Assembly (NCBI GenBank): GCA_963820965.1
Contig: CAWGCC010000022.1
Location: 62,001 to 126,000 of the forward strand
DNA from: DATEDA01 sp963820965
GTDB lineage: Bacteria; Pseudomonadota; Gammaproteobacteria; Burkholderiales; SG8-39
Reading direction: 5' to 3'
Length of the DNA stretch: 64,000 nt
Below, one piece after another: positions 28,350-36,235 of this stretch (the stretch's first letter is position 1; each line of letters begins with the position of its first letter). Below the pieces are notes generated by a model. It searched no databases. It was not told the origin of the DNA and saw nothing but the letters and a program-made list of their open reading frames with translations. Both the position numbers and the translations under genes were made by a program.

Positions 28350-28975
28350 GCGAGCCTCCGCCACACGCTCGCGAGCCATGGCTGCCGTTCGCGCGGCAGG
28401 CCGGCAGGGCGGTAATAGTGGGTAAGCTCGGCGAAACCCGCGGCCGACAGGTAGCGGCGCCAACTCTCGAGTTCGTGGTATGCGCCGTAGCGCCCGCGGC
28501 TCCAGCCTTCCTCGTTGTGGCCGTGCGGGTTCGAGCTGAACAGCACCCCGCCCGGCTTCAGCGCGGCGTGCAATTCCAGCAACACGCGCGGCAGCTCCTG
28601 GCTGGGGACGTGAAACAGCGCGGCGTTGGCGAAGATGCCATCGAACCGCTCCTCCGGCAGCTCGAGCCTCAGGAAGTCCTGCTGCCACACCTCGCAGCCG
28701 CTGTCGGCACGCGCCATCTCGGCGAAGCGGGCGGCGCCCTCCAGGCCGACCGCGAGGTGCCCGAGGCCGGCAAGCACCTTGAGATCGCGCCCCGGCCCGC
28801 AGCCGAAATCGAGTATGGTGAAGGGCGGCTCGCCTGCCATGTATTGCAGCAGCGCCGCGATGTTCTGGCTCACGTCGTGGTCCCGGGTGCCGTCCCGGAA
28901 GTCTTCGGCACGCTGGTTGTAGTGGTCCAGCGTGAGGCCGGCGAGCCGTTCGAGGTCTTGCGAGCTCAGTTTCAT
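28346..28975 (-). CDS. Class I SAM-dependent methyltransferase
   Basis: This 209-residue protein has the SAM-binding motif I ILDFGCGPGRDL (about residues 55-66), the acidic loop in LGHLAVGLEGA and post-motif LHAALKPGGVLF. The N-terminal DHYNQRAEDF is typical of small-molecule methyltransferases of the type 11/25 group. The substrate is unknown. It is first in a two-gene unit with the trypsin-like protease and is divergent from gshA, with a 104-bp gap. Confidence 0.88.
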   Translation of the reverse strand: MKLSSQDLERLAGLTLDHYNQRAEDFRDGTRDHDVSQNIAALLQYMAGEPPFTILDFGCGPGRDLKVLAGLGHLAVGLEGAARFAEMARADSGCEVWQQDFLRLELPEERFDGIFANAALFHVPSQELPRVLLELHAALKPGGVLFSSNPHGHNEEGWSRGRYGAYHELESWRRYLSAAGFAELTHYYRPAGLPRERQPWLASVWRRLA

Positions 28976-29079
28976 CCTGGATCTGCCCTGTCGGGGTCTT
29001 TCCGGGCGGGCCGATTGCATCTGCCCTGGCAACCGACGACGAGAGTTTTAATGGCAACGATGATACGGCGGCACGCCGC

Positions 29080-30594
29080 ATGAAGTCCGTCCGCGAGCGT
29101 CTTCACGCGCTGGGGCCCGGGGTGCTGCAAGGGATCCGGCGGGGCATCGAAAAGGAGAGCCTGCGCGTCCGGCCCGACGGAACGCTCGCCGCGACCGCGC
29201 ACCCGACCGGGCTCGGCTCGGCGCTCACCCACCCGCACATCACCACCGATTTCAGCGAGGCGCAGCTCGAGCTGATCACCGGCGTGCATGCCGGCGTGGA
29301 GCCCTGTCTCGAGGAGCTCACCGCGATTCACCAGGCGGTCTACCGGCAGATCGGCGACGAGCTGCTGTGGTGCGCGAGCATGCCGTGCGGGCTGCCCGCG
29401 GAGGACGCGATTCCCATCGGTCGCTACGGCCGGTCCAACGTCGGCCAGGCGAAGACCGTGTACCGCATCGGTCTCGCGCACCGTTACGGCCGGCGCATGC
29501 AGACCATCTCCGGCATCCACTACAACTTCTCCCTGCCCGGGGTCTCGAACGAGGAGTACTTCGCGCTGATCCGCAACTTCCGGCGCCAGTCGTGGCTGCT
29601 GCTGTACCTCTTCGGCGCCTCGCCGGCGGTGTGCGCGAGTTTCGTGGAAGGTCGCGAGCACGACCTCGAGACGCTGGCCCCGGGCACGCTGTATCGTCCC
29701 TGGGCGACGTCGCTGCGCATGGGGCCTCTCGGGTACCAGAGCGACGCGCAGGCCTCGCTCGCGGTGAGCTACAACAGCCTCGAGAGCTACGCCGCCTCGC
29801 TGCAGGACGCGCTTACCCAGCCCTGGCCGGCCTACGAGGCGATCGGGGTGCGCGCGGGCGGCGAGTACCGCCAGCTCGGCACGAGCCTCCTCCAGATCGA
29901 GAACGAGTTCTACGGCACGATCCGGCCGAAGCGCATCGTCCGCCCCGGCGAGCGCCCGCTGCATGCCCTGCGCGAGCGGGGCGTGGAGTACGTCGAGGTG
30001 CGCTTGATGGACCTCGATCCTTTCTGCGCCGTCGGCATCGCGGCGAGCACGATGCGCTTTCTCGACGTGTTTCTCCTGCACAGCCTGCTCGCCGAGAGCC
30101 CGCCCGACTCGCCGGCCGAGATCTCCGCGCTCGCCCGCAACCAGCACCGCGTCGCGGCGCGCGGCCGCGAGCCGGGGCTCACGCTCGTGCGCGGGGGGCA
30201 GGACGTGGCGCTCTTGGAATGGGGCGGGCAGGTGCTCGCCGAGTGCGAGCCGATCGCCGCGGCGCTCGACGCTGCGCACGGTGTGGGCCTGTACGGCGAG
30301 GCGCTCTCGGCAGCGATCGCCGCGCTCGGGAATGCCGGGTCGGTGCCGTCGGCGCGGACGCTGCGGGAAATGCGGGAGCGATTCGACGGCTCCTACCTCC
30401 GCTTCGGCCTGGCGCATTCCGTGCGGCACCGGCGGGTTCTACAAGCGCTGCCTTTCGCCGCCGAGGTGCAGGAGCGCTTCGCGCGCCAGGCGGAGGAGTC
30501 GGTTGCAGAGCAGCGGCGCATCGAAGCCGCGGACGACGTCCCCTTCGAGACCTACCGGCAGCGCTACCTGGCGCAGGAGCGGCTCGAAGCGTAG
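29080..30594 (+). CDS. gshA: Glutamate-cysteine ligase
   Basis: This 504-residue enzyme catalyses the first step of glutathione synthesis (ATP-dependent joining of Glu and Cys) in the cytoplasm. It belongs to the E. coli GshA type: GIEKESLRV (residues 22-30), TDFSEAQLELIT, GIHYNFS and the C-terminal ARQAEESV...YLAQERLEA. The length is close to the E. coli enzyme and the frame is intact. It fits the oxidative-stress theme of the island. I see no Crp-type palindrome in its upstream region. Confidence 0.96.
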   Translation: MKSVRERLHALGPGVLQGIRRGIEKESLRVRPDGTLAATAHPTGLGSALTHPHITTDFSEAQLELITGVHAGVEPCLEELTAIHQAVYRQIGDELLWCASMPCGLPAEDAIPIGRYGRSNVGQAKTVYRIGLAHRYGRRMQTISGIHYNFSLPGVSNEEYFALIRNFRRQSWLLLYLFGASPAVCASFVEGREHDLETLAPGTLYRPWATSLRMGPLGYQSDAQASLAVSYNSLESYAASLQDALTQPWPAYEAIGVRAGGEYRQLGTSLLQIENEFYGTIRPKRIVRPGERPLHALRERGVEYVEVRLMDLDPFCAVGIAASTMRFLDVFLLHSLLAESPPDSPAEISALARNQHRVAARGREPGLTLVRGGQDVALLEWGGQVLAECEPIAAALDAAHGVGLYGEALSAAIAALGNAGSVPSARTLREMRERFDGSYLRFGLAHSVRHRRVLQALPFAAEVQERFARQAEESVAEQRRIEAADDVPFETYRQRYLAQERLEA

Positions 30595-30649
30595 GCCTCG
30601 GCAGTGATCTGAACTCACCGGAGCTGGCGCCGCGTCCTGAGCCAGGCGC

Positions 30650-30850
30650 TCACCCGGAAACGGCCCTCTGCAGGGCTCGCGGCGTCGGCCGATCCGGCAC
30701 GCTCCCGCCCTCTCCCTCCCAGACTTCCATCGCGTGGGCCCCCTGCCGGGATCGACCCTGTCGTTCCGCTTGATCGATCTGCTTCGCGAGCCCCCAGGCA
30801 ACCGCCGAGGCGGCGCCCCCGAGGAGCCCTCGATATAGATTTCGCCTCAC
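30650..30850 (-). CDS. Small hypothetical protein
   Basis: This 66-residue frame starts at GTG 30850 with a GGGAACG stretch upstream. The N-terminus (RNLYRGLLGGAASAVAWGLA) could form one short membrane helix, and the remainder is hydrophilic. No family is recognised. It follows cspA2 on the same strand. Confidence 0.45.
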   Translation of the reverse strand: MRRNLYRGLLGGAASAVAWGLAKQIDQAERQGRSRQGAHAMEVWEGEGGSVPDRPTPRALQRAVSG

Positions 30851-30907
30851 GTCGTTCCCGGTGCTGTCGTCATACGGGGCAACGGTCGCCTCCTCCGCGA
30901 TCGCGAG

Positions 30908-31114
30908 TCATACGGCTTTCAGATTGAATGCGAACGGCTTGCCGTCGGCCCCACGGTCCAGGTCGTACGAAAGCCTCTGGCGCTCGTTGACGTTCCCGAG
31001 GCCGGAGCGTTCCACGGCCGTGATGTGCATGAACACATCCGTCGAGCCGTCGTCGGGTCGAATGAAGCCGAAACCTTTGGTTGCGTTGAAGAACTTGACC
31101 GTTCCCGTAGTCAT
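30908..31114 (-). CDS. cspA: Cold-shock protein (CspA family), second copy
   Basis: This 68-residue cold-shock domain has KGFGFI and VFMHITAV RNA-binding motifs. It shares most residues with the protein at 1124-1330, including RPDDGS and the AVERSGLG segment. Unlike that copy, it has a Crp-type palindrome 61 bp upstream, so the two cold-shock genes are probably regulated differently. GGAGGG precedes the start. Confidence 0.95.
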   Translation of the reverse strand: MTTGTVKFFNATKGFGFIRPDDGSTDVFMHITAVERSGLGNVNERQRLSYDLDRGADGKPFAFNLKAV

Positions 31115-31175
31115 GATCCCTCCAAGTCTGGCGTTGCCTCGTGAATAAAGTGTATCGGCAACACCAGGCGCGGTC

Positions 31176-31191
31176 GGTGCGGTGGCGTACG
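31176..31191. promoter_or_regulatory. Crp-type palindrome upstream of the second cold-shock gene
   Basis: Sequence GGTGCGGTGGCGTACG, 61 bp upstream of ATG 31114. Confidence 0.45.
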
Positions 31192-31271
31192 CAGAGTCGC
31201 CGCCGTCGTCTCACCCGTGTCCGCAGCGGACGCGGTGACGCAACGCCGACCCGACTCCGCCGGCGTAGCGG

Positions 31272-32465
31272 TCAGACGTAGTGCGGTAGCCGGCGGGCGA
31301 ACTCGCGTAAAGCGGCGATCCCGCTGGATTCAGCGCGTTCGCGCCAGTCGGAGAGCTGCTTCACCAATTGCTCGGTGGAGGCGCTGGATCGACTCCAGAG
31401 CTCGCTCAACTCCCGCCGCATCGAGTAGACCGTATGCAGCAACTCATGCTTGCGCACTAGCGAGTCTAGAGTCATCGGGCGGCGCGCTCGCCAATCCCAG
31501 GTATGCAAGCGCAGCCAGCGAAGGAGGCTCCTCGCCGAGAGCGCGTCGATACCGTCTTCGCCCGGCGTCGCGGCGTCTCGTCTGAGCCTACGGATCTCCT
31601 GCCGGCATGCGTCGCCGACCGAGCGGTGAAACTGCGCGAGCACGTGGTAGCGGTGAGTCAGGATCGCCTTCACGGTGTCCGCGTCGCACGCCGTCTTCCC
31701 GGGGCTGAACCGCGGCGCGGGGGCGATCCTTCGGACCCGGGCGAGGCCCAGCGTCTCGAGGACGCGGATGTACATCCAACCGATGTCGAACTCGTACCAG
31801 GCGCTCGAAAGTTTCGCAGAGGTCGGGTGGGCATGGTGATTGTTGTGGAATTCTTCGCCCCCGATCAAGACGCCCCACGGGACAATATTGGTGCTCGCGT
31901 CCTCGACCGGGAAGTTGCGATACCCCCAGTAGTGGCCGATCCCGTTGATCACCCCGGCAGCCCAGAACGGGATCCATAACATCTGGACCGCGAAGATCAG
32001 ACTACCCGGACCGATCCCGAACGCGACGAGATCGGCGAGTGCCATGAGAACGACGCCGCAGAGCGAACAGCGTGCGTAGAGGTGCGTCTCGATCCAGTCA
32101 TTCGGCGTGCCCTGGCCGAATCGTTCGATCGTGTCGCGGTTGCGCGATTCGCTGGCGTAGAGAAGTACGCCAGCCCCCAGCACCCGGGCGATGCCGTGGA
32201 TCTGCGGGCTGTGCGGATCCGCGGCGGTCTCGACTCTGGCGTGATGCTTCCGGTGGATGGCCACCCATTCCCTGGTCACCATGCCGGTGGTGAGCCAGAG
32301 CCAGAACCGGAAAAAATGACTGATCGCCGGGTGGAGATCCAGGGCGCGATGGGTCTGATGCCGATGCAGAAATATCGTGACCGCGACGATCGTCGTATGG
32401 GTCAGCGCGAGGGTGATCAACAGATAGGCCCACCACGGCAGGTCAAAGAGACCGTTGGAGATCAT
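31272..32465 (-). CDS. Acyl-CoA / fatty-acid desaturase
   Basis: This 397-residue diiron membrane desaturase has the three histidine boxes HRHQTH (34-39), HRKHH (71-75) and HNNHH (about 208), separated by membrane helices. It should introduce a cis double bond (delta-9 type) into membrane acyl chains. The C-terminal 130 residues are a soluble helical tail of unknown role. A palindrome lies 68 bp upstream (32534-32549). A 60-bp decayed piece of a sister gene is at 13140-13200. Membrane-fluidity control fits with the cold-shock gene next door. Confidence 0.93.
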   Translation of the reverse strand: MISNGLFDLPWWAYLLITLALTHTTIVAVTIFLHRHQTHRALDLHPAISHFFRFWLWLTTGMVTREWVAIHRKHHARVETAADPHSPQIHGIARVLGAGVLLYASESRNRDTIERFGQGTPNDWIETHLYARCSLCGVVLMALADLVAFGIGPGSLIFAVQMLWIPFWAAGVINGIGHYWGYRNFPVEDASTNIVPWGVLIGGEEFHNNHHAHPTSAKLSSAWYEFDIGWMYIRVLETLGLARVRRIAPAPRFSPGKTACDADTVKAILTHRYHVLAQFHRSVGDACRQEIRRLRRDAATPGEDGIDALSARSLLRWLRLHTWDWRARRPMTLDSLVRKHELLHTVYSMRRELSELWSRSSASTEQLVKQLSDWRERAESSGIAALREFARRLPHYV

Positions 32466-32533
32466 CGTCAGGGCCTCGCCACGATGCCATCCTCGTTACT
32501 GCCCCGATTGTTCCCCGCGGCGCCCGATCGCTC

Positions 32534-32549
32534 TGTACGTTTGCGCACA
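32534..32549. promoter_or_regulatory. Crp-type palindrome upstream of the desaturase gene
   Basis: Sequence TGTACGTTTGCGCACA, 15 of 16 positions fitting. It is 68 bp upstream of the start. Confidence 0.65.
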
Positions 32550-32583
32550 TACGGCGGAAAGATAGATTGCTGACCGGACGCTA

Positions 32584-32599
32584 TGTGCGCTGGCGTACA
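32584..32599. promoter_or_regulatory. Crp-type palindrome upstream of the DUF3562-like gene
   Basis: Sequence TGTGCGCTGGCGTACA, a perfect consensus match. It is 64 bp upstream of ATG 32664. With the site at 32534 it forms a divergent pair of operators 34 bp apart. Confidence 0.7.
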
Positions 32600-32663
32600 G
32601 CGCCTCAGGAACGGGCGGAGTACCCTGGCATTGGACACAAGCGCCACATGAAGGGGCCTCGCT

Positions 32664-32888
32664 ATGTACCCTCCTCAGCCCGGCAAGAAGTCCCATCAGC
32701 AACAAGCCATCGAGCGCCTGGCCCAGGAATGGCAGGTGCCGATGGATGAAGTAGCGCGCCTCTACGAAGACGAACGGGCCGGGCTTGAGGTTGGTGCGCG
32801 CCTCAGTGGCTTTCTTCCCATTCTTGCCGTCCGAAGAGTCCGGGAAATGCTGCGTCTACGCAGCACCGCAGTGCGGCCACCCATTTAG
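32664..32888 (+). CDS. DUF3562-like small protein
   Basis: This 74-residue helical protein has the pattern AIERLAQEWQVPMDEVARLY and then FLPILAVRRVREML, which fits the DUF3562 family of short proteobacterial proteins. Its function is unknown. It has no membrane segment. A perfect Crp-type palindrome lies 64 bp upstream. It ends at the edge of the zinc-ribbon block. Confidence 0.75.
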   Translation: MYPPQPGKKSHQQQAIERLAQEWQVPMDEVARLYEDERAGLEVGARLSGFLPILAVRRVREMLRLRSTAVRPPI

Positions 32889-32919
32889 GCAGGCAACGCT
32901 GCCCGGCGAGTCGCGCCGG

Positions 32920-33129
32920 TCACCGCGGGGTCCCGCCGGGCACTGGAATGCGCCTGGGGGCCAGGTTGCCTTCCCAACCGCAGCCCATCGCTCGGCAGCG
33001 GTAGCGGTATCGCGGCCGGACCAGGCTGATCATCCGATCGATGAACCGGCGTGGCACGCGGATGAGTTTCGCGGACGTGCCGGAACCGCGGCACCTCGGG
33101 CACTCGTGTGTAAGGGATCCTGGCGACAC
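32920..33129 (-). CDS. Small zinc-ribbon protein
   Basis: This 69-residue protein has a knuckle CPRCRGSG and a second Cys pair in YRCRAMGCGWEG, the four ligands expected for a zinc ribbon, with a basic linker (RVPRRFIDRMISLVRPRYRY). It could bind nucleic acid or mediate a protein contact; this is inference. The start is GTG 33129. It lies just downstream of the type B2 regulator on the same strand (21 bp) and could be co-transcribed with it. A broken copy sits at 19035-19210. Confidence 0.65.
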   Translation of the reverse strand: MSPGSLTHECPRCRGSGTSAKLIRVPRRFIDRMISLVRPRYRYRCRAMGCGWEGNLAPRRIPVPGGTPR

Positions 33130-33150
33130 GAGTCCGGTCGTCGCCGCTCT

Positions 33151-33861
33151 CTACTGGTGGAGGATGCGGTCGTACACGTTCTGGGCGGACCGGTAGCACC
33201 CGCAGGCGGCGGCTTCCAGGCCGCTGCGGGCGAGGATCGTGATGTTGCCGCGGTGGTAGCGAATCAGCTTTTGCCGCTGCAGCCCGCCCGCCGCCTTGGT
33301 CACTCCGACCCGGCGCACACCGAGCATATGAGCGAGGAGCTCGTGGGTCAGATGGAACTCGTCCGCGTGCGCCCGGTCGTGGGTCATCAGCAGCCAGCGG
33401 GCGAGCCGCGCCTCCAGTACGTGGAAGTGCGTGCACGCTGCCGTTTGCGCGAGCTGCGCCATCGACACGTAGAGGTAGCGGTTCAGCTCGCGCTGCAGGG
33501 CGGCGCTATGGGCGAGCTCGCGGAGGAACGGCGCAGCATCCATTCGCAGCGCGGCGCCCGCGCCCTGGACCAACGCGCGCAAGGGCGAGACGTCCACGCC
33601 CAGCATGAGGGTGATGCCGAGCATGCCTTCGCTGCCGACGAGCCCCACCTCCAGGCTCGTGCAGCCGTCGCGCGGGGTCAGCAATGAAATGAAACCCTCG
33701 GTGGGGAAGTAGACGTGCCGGATACGGTCCCCGGGCTCGCAGAGCACATCGGCGAAAGCGAGCTCGACCGGCTCGCAGCCCGCAAGCAGATGCTCGCGAT
33801 CCTTTCGGGGCAACGCCGCGATCAGATCGTTCGTGACGGGGACGCGCCTCGTGGACGGCAC
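33151..33861 (-). CDS. Crp/Fnr-family transcriptional regulator, type B (copy B2)
   Basis: This 236-residue regulator is almost identical to B1 at 20207-20914 (one internal change near the start, V for A, and Q for R in LQRQKLIRY). The domain layout and recognition helix VRRVGVTKAAGGLQ are the same. The GTG at 33861 corresponds to the B1 start; a GTG nine bases further upstream is open only in this copy. The upstream sequence reads AGGTGA where B1 has AGGAGA; both are acceptable ribosome-binding sites. The last three codons differ because the repeat ends there. Confidence 0.9.
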   Translation of the reverse strand: MPSTRRVPVTNDLIAALPRKDREHLLAGCEPVELAFADVLCEPGDRIRHVYFPTEGFISLLTPRDGCTSLEVGLVGSEGMLGITLMLGVDVSPLRALVQGAGAALRMDAAPFLRELAHSAALQRELNRYLYVSMAQLAQTAACTHFHVLEARLARWLLMTHDRAHADEFHLTHELLAHMLGVRRVGVTKAAGGLQRQKLIRYHRGNITILARSGLEAAACGCYRSAQNVYDRILHQ

Positions 33862-33977
33862 CGAACTCACCTGGAGACTTGAGGGAATCCATCAGACGGC
33901 ATGCGAAGAGCCTACACGAGCATCGCACGCTCCTTACGTTCGCTAGCGTACGGAACGAAAAAGGTTTTCGACGTATC
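33160..33977. repeat. 818-bp near-identical direct repeat, copy 2 (type B regulator and its promoter)
   Basis: This is the partner of 20213-21029, offset by about 12.9 kb in the same orientation. Flanking sequences are unrelated except for the zinc-ribbon block, which lies next to it here but is separated by 1 kb in copy 1. Confidence 0.9.
33937..33952. promoter_or_regulatory. Crp-type palindrome upstream of type B2
   Basis: Sequence CGTTCGCTAGCGTACG, identical to the B1 site and 76 bp upstream of the start. Confidence 0.6.
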
Positions 33978-34358
33978 GAGGCGACGCCGGCGCGCAAGCC
34001 CGACCGTTCACCCGTTTCCCAATACCCACGCCAACCGCGTGCGTTCTGTGCGTTACCGCAGGGAGCGCACGCCGCCTGGTCCGTACCCTGCTCCCATCCG
34101 GGCTGCGACCTGTTGACCTGATGCGCGGCGCGAGGTCCTTCTGCCGGAGCCGGTTGACAAAGCGCTCGCACCGCACGAGGGAACTTGCTCGAGCCCAAGA
34201 AAAGACCCGGTACGGGGGGCCGTTACCGGGCCAGGCACTGCAGGTGTTCATCAGGGAGGAGCTAAACACCCGTGCGCATCATCCCCGCTTCGTCCAAGAC
34301 GCTCCGTGCGCTAGCGTACATAACCCGCACGATTTCTCCGGTCTTGGGCGCCTCTTGA
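33978..34358. other. Intergenic region without a recognised gene
   Basis: No frame with a ribosome-binding site or recognisable family is present. A good Crp-type palindrome at 34305-34320 has no protein gene downstream on either strand. Confidence 0.5.
34305..34320. promoter_or_regulatory. Orphan Crp-type palindrome
   Basis: Sequence CGTGCGCTAGCGTACA, 15 of 16 positions fitting. No start codon follows within 100 bp before the hairpin at 34359. It may mark a deleted gene or a short untranslated RNA. Confidence 0.5.
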
Positions 34359-34384
34359 GTTGCCCTCACTGAGTTTAGGGCAAC
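34359..34384. terminator. Hairpin downstream of type A2 regulator
   Basis: GTTGCCCT (34359-34366) pairs with AGGGCAAC (34377-34384) across a 10-nt loop. It lies 23 bp beyond the stop of the minus-strand type A2 gene. No clear U-run follows, so termination is a moderate-confidence call. Confidence 0.45.
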
Positions 34385-34406
34385 CATTTCCTGGCGTCTT
34401 ACAGGA

Positions 34407-35126
34407 TCAAATCGCGGTCGTATTGGGGAGCAGGCGATCGGACTCCCTCCTCACCACGCCGTAGCACTCGCACGCCCGGCCCTCCAGTCCCGGCCGATCG
34501 AGAACCGTGATCCGGCCGCGGCTGTACTGGATGAGGCCTGCGCTCTGCAACTTCCCGGCGGCCTCCGTGACCCCTTCGCGGCGCACGCCGAGCATGTTGG
34601 CAATCAATTCCTGCGTCATGGTCAGCTTGTTGGAGGGCAGCCGATCGAGACTCAGCAACAGCCAGCGGCAGAGCTGTTGATCCACCGAATGATGCCGGTT
34701 GCAGACCGCGGTCTGCGCCATCTGTGTAAGCAGCGCCTGGGTGTAACGCAGCAGCAGATGCTGCATTGCCCCGCCCCGAACGAACTCCTCCTTCATCGAG
34801 TGCCCCGGAAGCCGGTAAGCGGAGCCGGCGCTCTGCACGATGGCCCGGCTCGGCGTGGTTTCGCCTCCCATGAAGACCGCAACCCCCACCATTCCCTCGT
34901 TGCCGACTACGGCGATCTCGGCGGACGCGCCATCCGCCATGACGTAAAGCAGGGATACGATCGAGGTCGTGGGGAAGTAGACGTACTCCAGCCGGCTGCC
35001 GGACTCGTAAACGACCTCCCCGAGCGACATCGAAACCGGCTCGAGATGAGGACTCAGGCGTTCCCGCTCGTCCGCTGGCAGGACGGCGAGAAGGCGGTTT
35101 TGGTCGGGTGTTCGCGGCGCCGGCAT
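34407..35126 (-). CDS. Crp/Fnr-family transcriptional regulator, type A (copy A2)
   Basis: This 239-residue paralogue of A1 has identical recognition and dimerisation regions (LTMTQELIANMLGVRREGVT and beyond) but more divergence in the effector domain (LSPHLEPVSMSLGE, SAYRLPGHSMKEEFVRGG). That pattern suggests shared DNA targets with possibly different signals. A perfect palindrome lies 45 bp upstream (35172-35187), shared with the divergent GGDEF gene. Orientation is inverted relative to A1. Confidence 0.9.
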   Translation of the reverse strand: MPAPRTPDQNRLLAVLPADERERLSPHLEPVSMSLGEVVYESGSRLEYVYFPTTSIVSLLYVMADGASAEIAVVGNEGMVGVAVFMGGETTPSRAIVQSAGSAYRLPGHSMKEEFVRGGAMQHLLLRYTQALLTQMAQTAVCNRHHSVDQQLCRWLLLSLDRLPSNKLTMTQELIANMLGVRREGVTEAAGKLQSAGLIQYSRGRITVLDRPGLEGRACECYGVVRRESDRLLPNTTAI

Positions 35127-35171
35127 CGCGGGCCCATCGGCTCGATTCAGTGCCGAGAATTCTGCGCCATA

Positions 35172-35187
35172 TGTACGCCAGCGTACA
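35172..35187. promoter_or_regulatory. Perfect Crp-type palindrome between type A2 and the GGDEF gene
   Basis: Sequence TGTACGCCAGCGTACA, a perfect consensus match and nearly perfect dyad. It is 45 bp from the type A2 start and 75 bp from the GGDEF start, so it could control both. Confidence 0.7.
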
Positions 35188-35262
35188 GAGGGTTCTGGAA
35201 CGAGGGGGATAATCGAAGAAGGGAGCCTTGATCGTGCTCACGGAGGATCATGACGTGAGGCA

Positions 35263-36084
35263 ATGACTGCGGACTCCCCGCCTCCGCCACCCCGCTCGAG
35301 GGAAGAACCGATGAAGATACGGACCGTGAACGGCGCTCGGCATCCTGCGGTGGGGTCGGGCCCGGCTGTGCGACGGCCGCCTGGCGCCCGTCCGGCTCCG
35401 GCACCCGCCCGACTCGAGCACGCGCTCTCGCAGGTGGCAACTCTCGAGCGAGCGCTCGCGACGAGTCAACGGCAGTTAAGAGGCGTGCAGGAGCGGGTCG
35501 AAACGCTGGAGAAACGCGATTTGCGCCTCAAGCAGCGATTCCTGCGGCTCGCGCGAAGGCAGGCGCAGGTGCATCACGCGGCGTACCACGATGAGCTAAC
35601 CGGTCTGCCCAATCGAAGCTTGCTGCTGGACCGATTCAACCAGGCGGTGGCTCAGGGCGCGCGACGGGGCAAGCAGGTGGCGCTGCTGTTCCTCGACCTG
35701 GACGGATTCAAGGACGTCAACGACAGATTCGGGCATGCAGCGGGGGACAAACTCCTGCAGCAGGTGGCCGGGCGCTTGACCGCCTGTATCCGCACCGGCG
35801 ACACGGCCTGCCGCTACGGCGGGGACGAGTTCGTCATCATGCTTCCCGAGGTCGCCGGCGAGGTGAGCGCTGCCGCGGTGGCAGACAAGATCCGTGTCCA
35901 CCTTACCGCGCCCTATGTCGTCGACGGCGGCACGATTGCGGTGACGGCGAGCATCGGCACGGCCGTCTATCCCGTCGACGGGCAGGATTACGGCGACCTG
36001 ATACAGCAGTCCGACATCGGCATGTATCGCGCCAAGGCTCGCTCGAGCGCTCCGCCGACATTCGAGCCCGCGGCGAACAGCTAG
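35263..36084 (+). CDS. GGDEF-domain diguanylate cyclase
   Basis: This 273-residue protein has a Pro/Arg-rich N-terminus, a coiled coil (about residues 50-105, LSQVATLERALATSQRQLRG and on) and a GGDEF domain starting at DELTGLPNRSLLLDRF. The active site YGGDEF (about 186-191) is intact and is preceded by RTGD, the RxxD inhibitory site at the correct five-residue spacing, so c-di-GMP synthesis with product inhibition is likely. There is no membrane or sensor domain; the coiled coil probably drives dimerisation. An alternative start is ATG 35311, which has GGGAAG upstream. Confidence 0.92.
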   Translation: MTADSPPPPPRSREEPMKIRTVNGARHPAVGSGPAVRRPPGARPAPAPARLEHALSQVATLERALATSQRQLRGVQERVETLEKRDLRLKQRFLRLARRQAQVHHAAYHDELTGLPNRSLLLDRFNQAVAQGARRGKQVALLFLDLDGFKDVNDRFGHAAGDKLLQQVAGRLTACIRTGDTACRYGGDEFVIMLPEVAGEVSAAAVADKIRVHLTAPYVVDGGTIAVTASIGTAVYPVDGQDYGDLIQQSDIGMYRAKARSSAPPTFEPAANS

Positions 36085-36170
36085 CTTTCTCCCGATGGCC
36101 TGGGGAGCGACACGCAGCGACGAGACGCCGCTATTTGCCGGACGTCCTGCCTCAAGGGGATCCGCCGTCA

Positions 36171-36186
36171 TGTGCACTGGCGTACA
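36171..36186. promoter_or_regulatory. Crp-type palindrome upstream of the DUF3501 gene
   Basis: Sequence TGTGCACTGGCGTACA, 15 of 16 positions fitting. It is 49 bp upstream of ATG 36236. Confidence 0.65.
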
Positions 36187-36235
36187 GCATCTCCAGGGAC
36201 ATGCGGAGTAGCCGGAACTGCCGAGAAACATCGCC

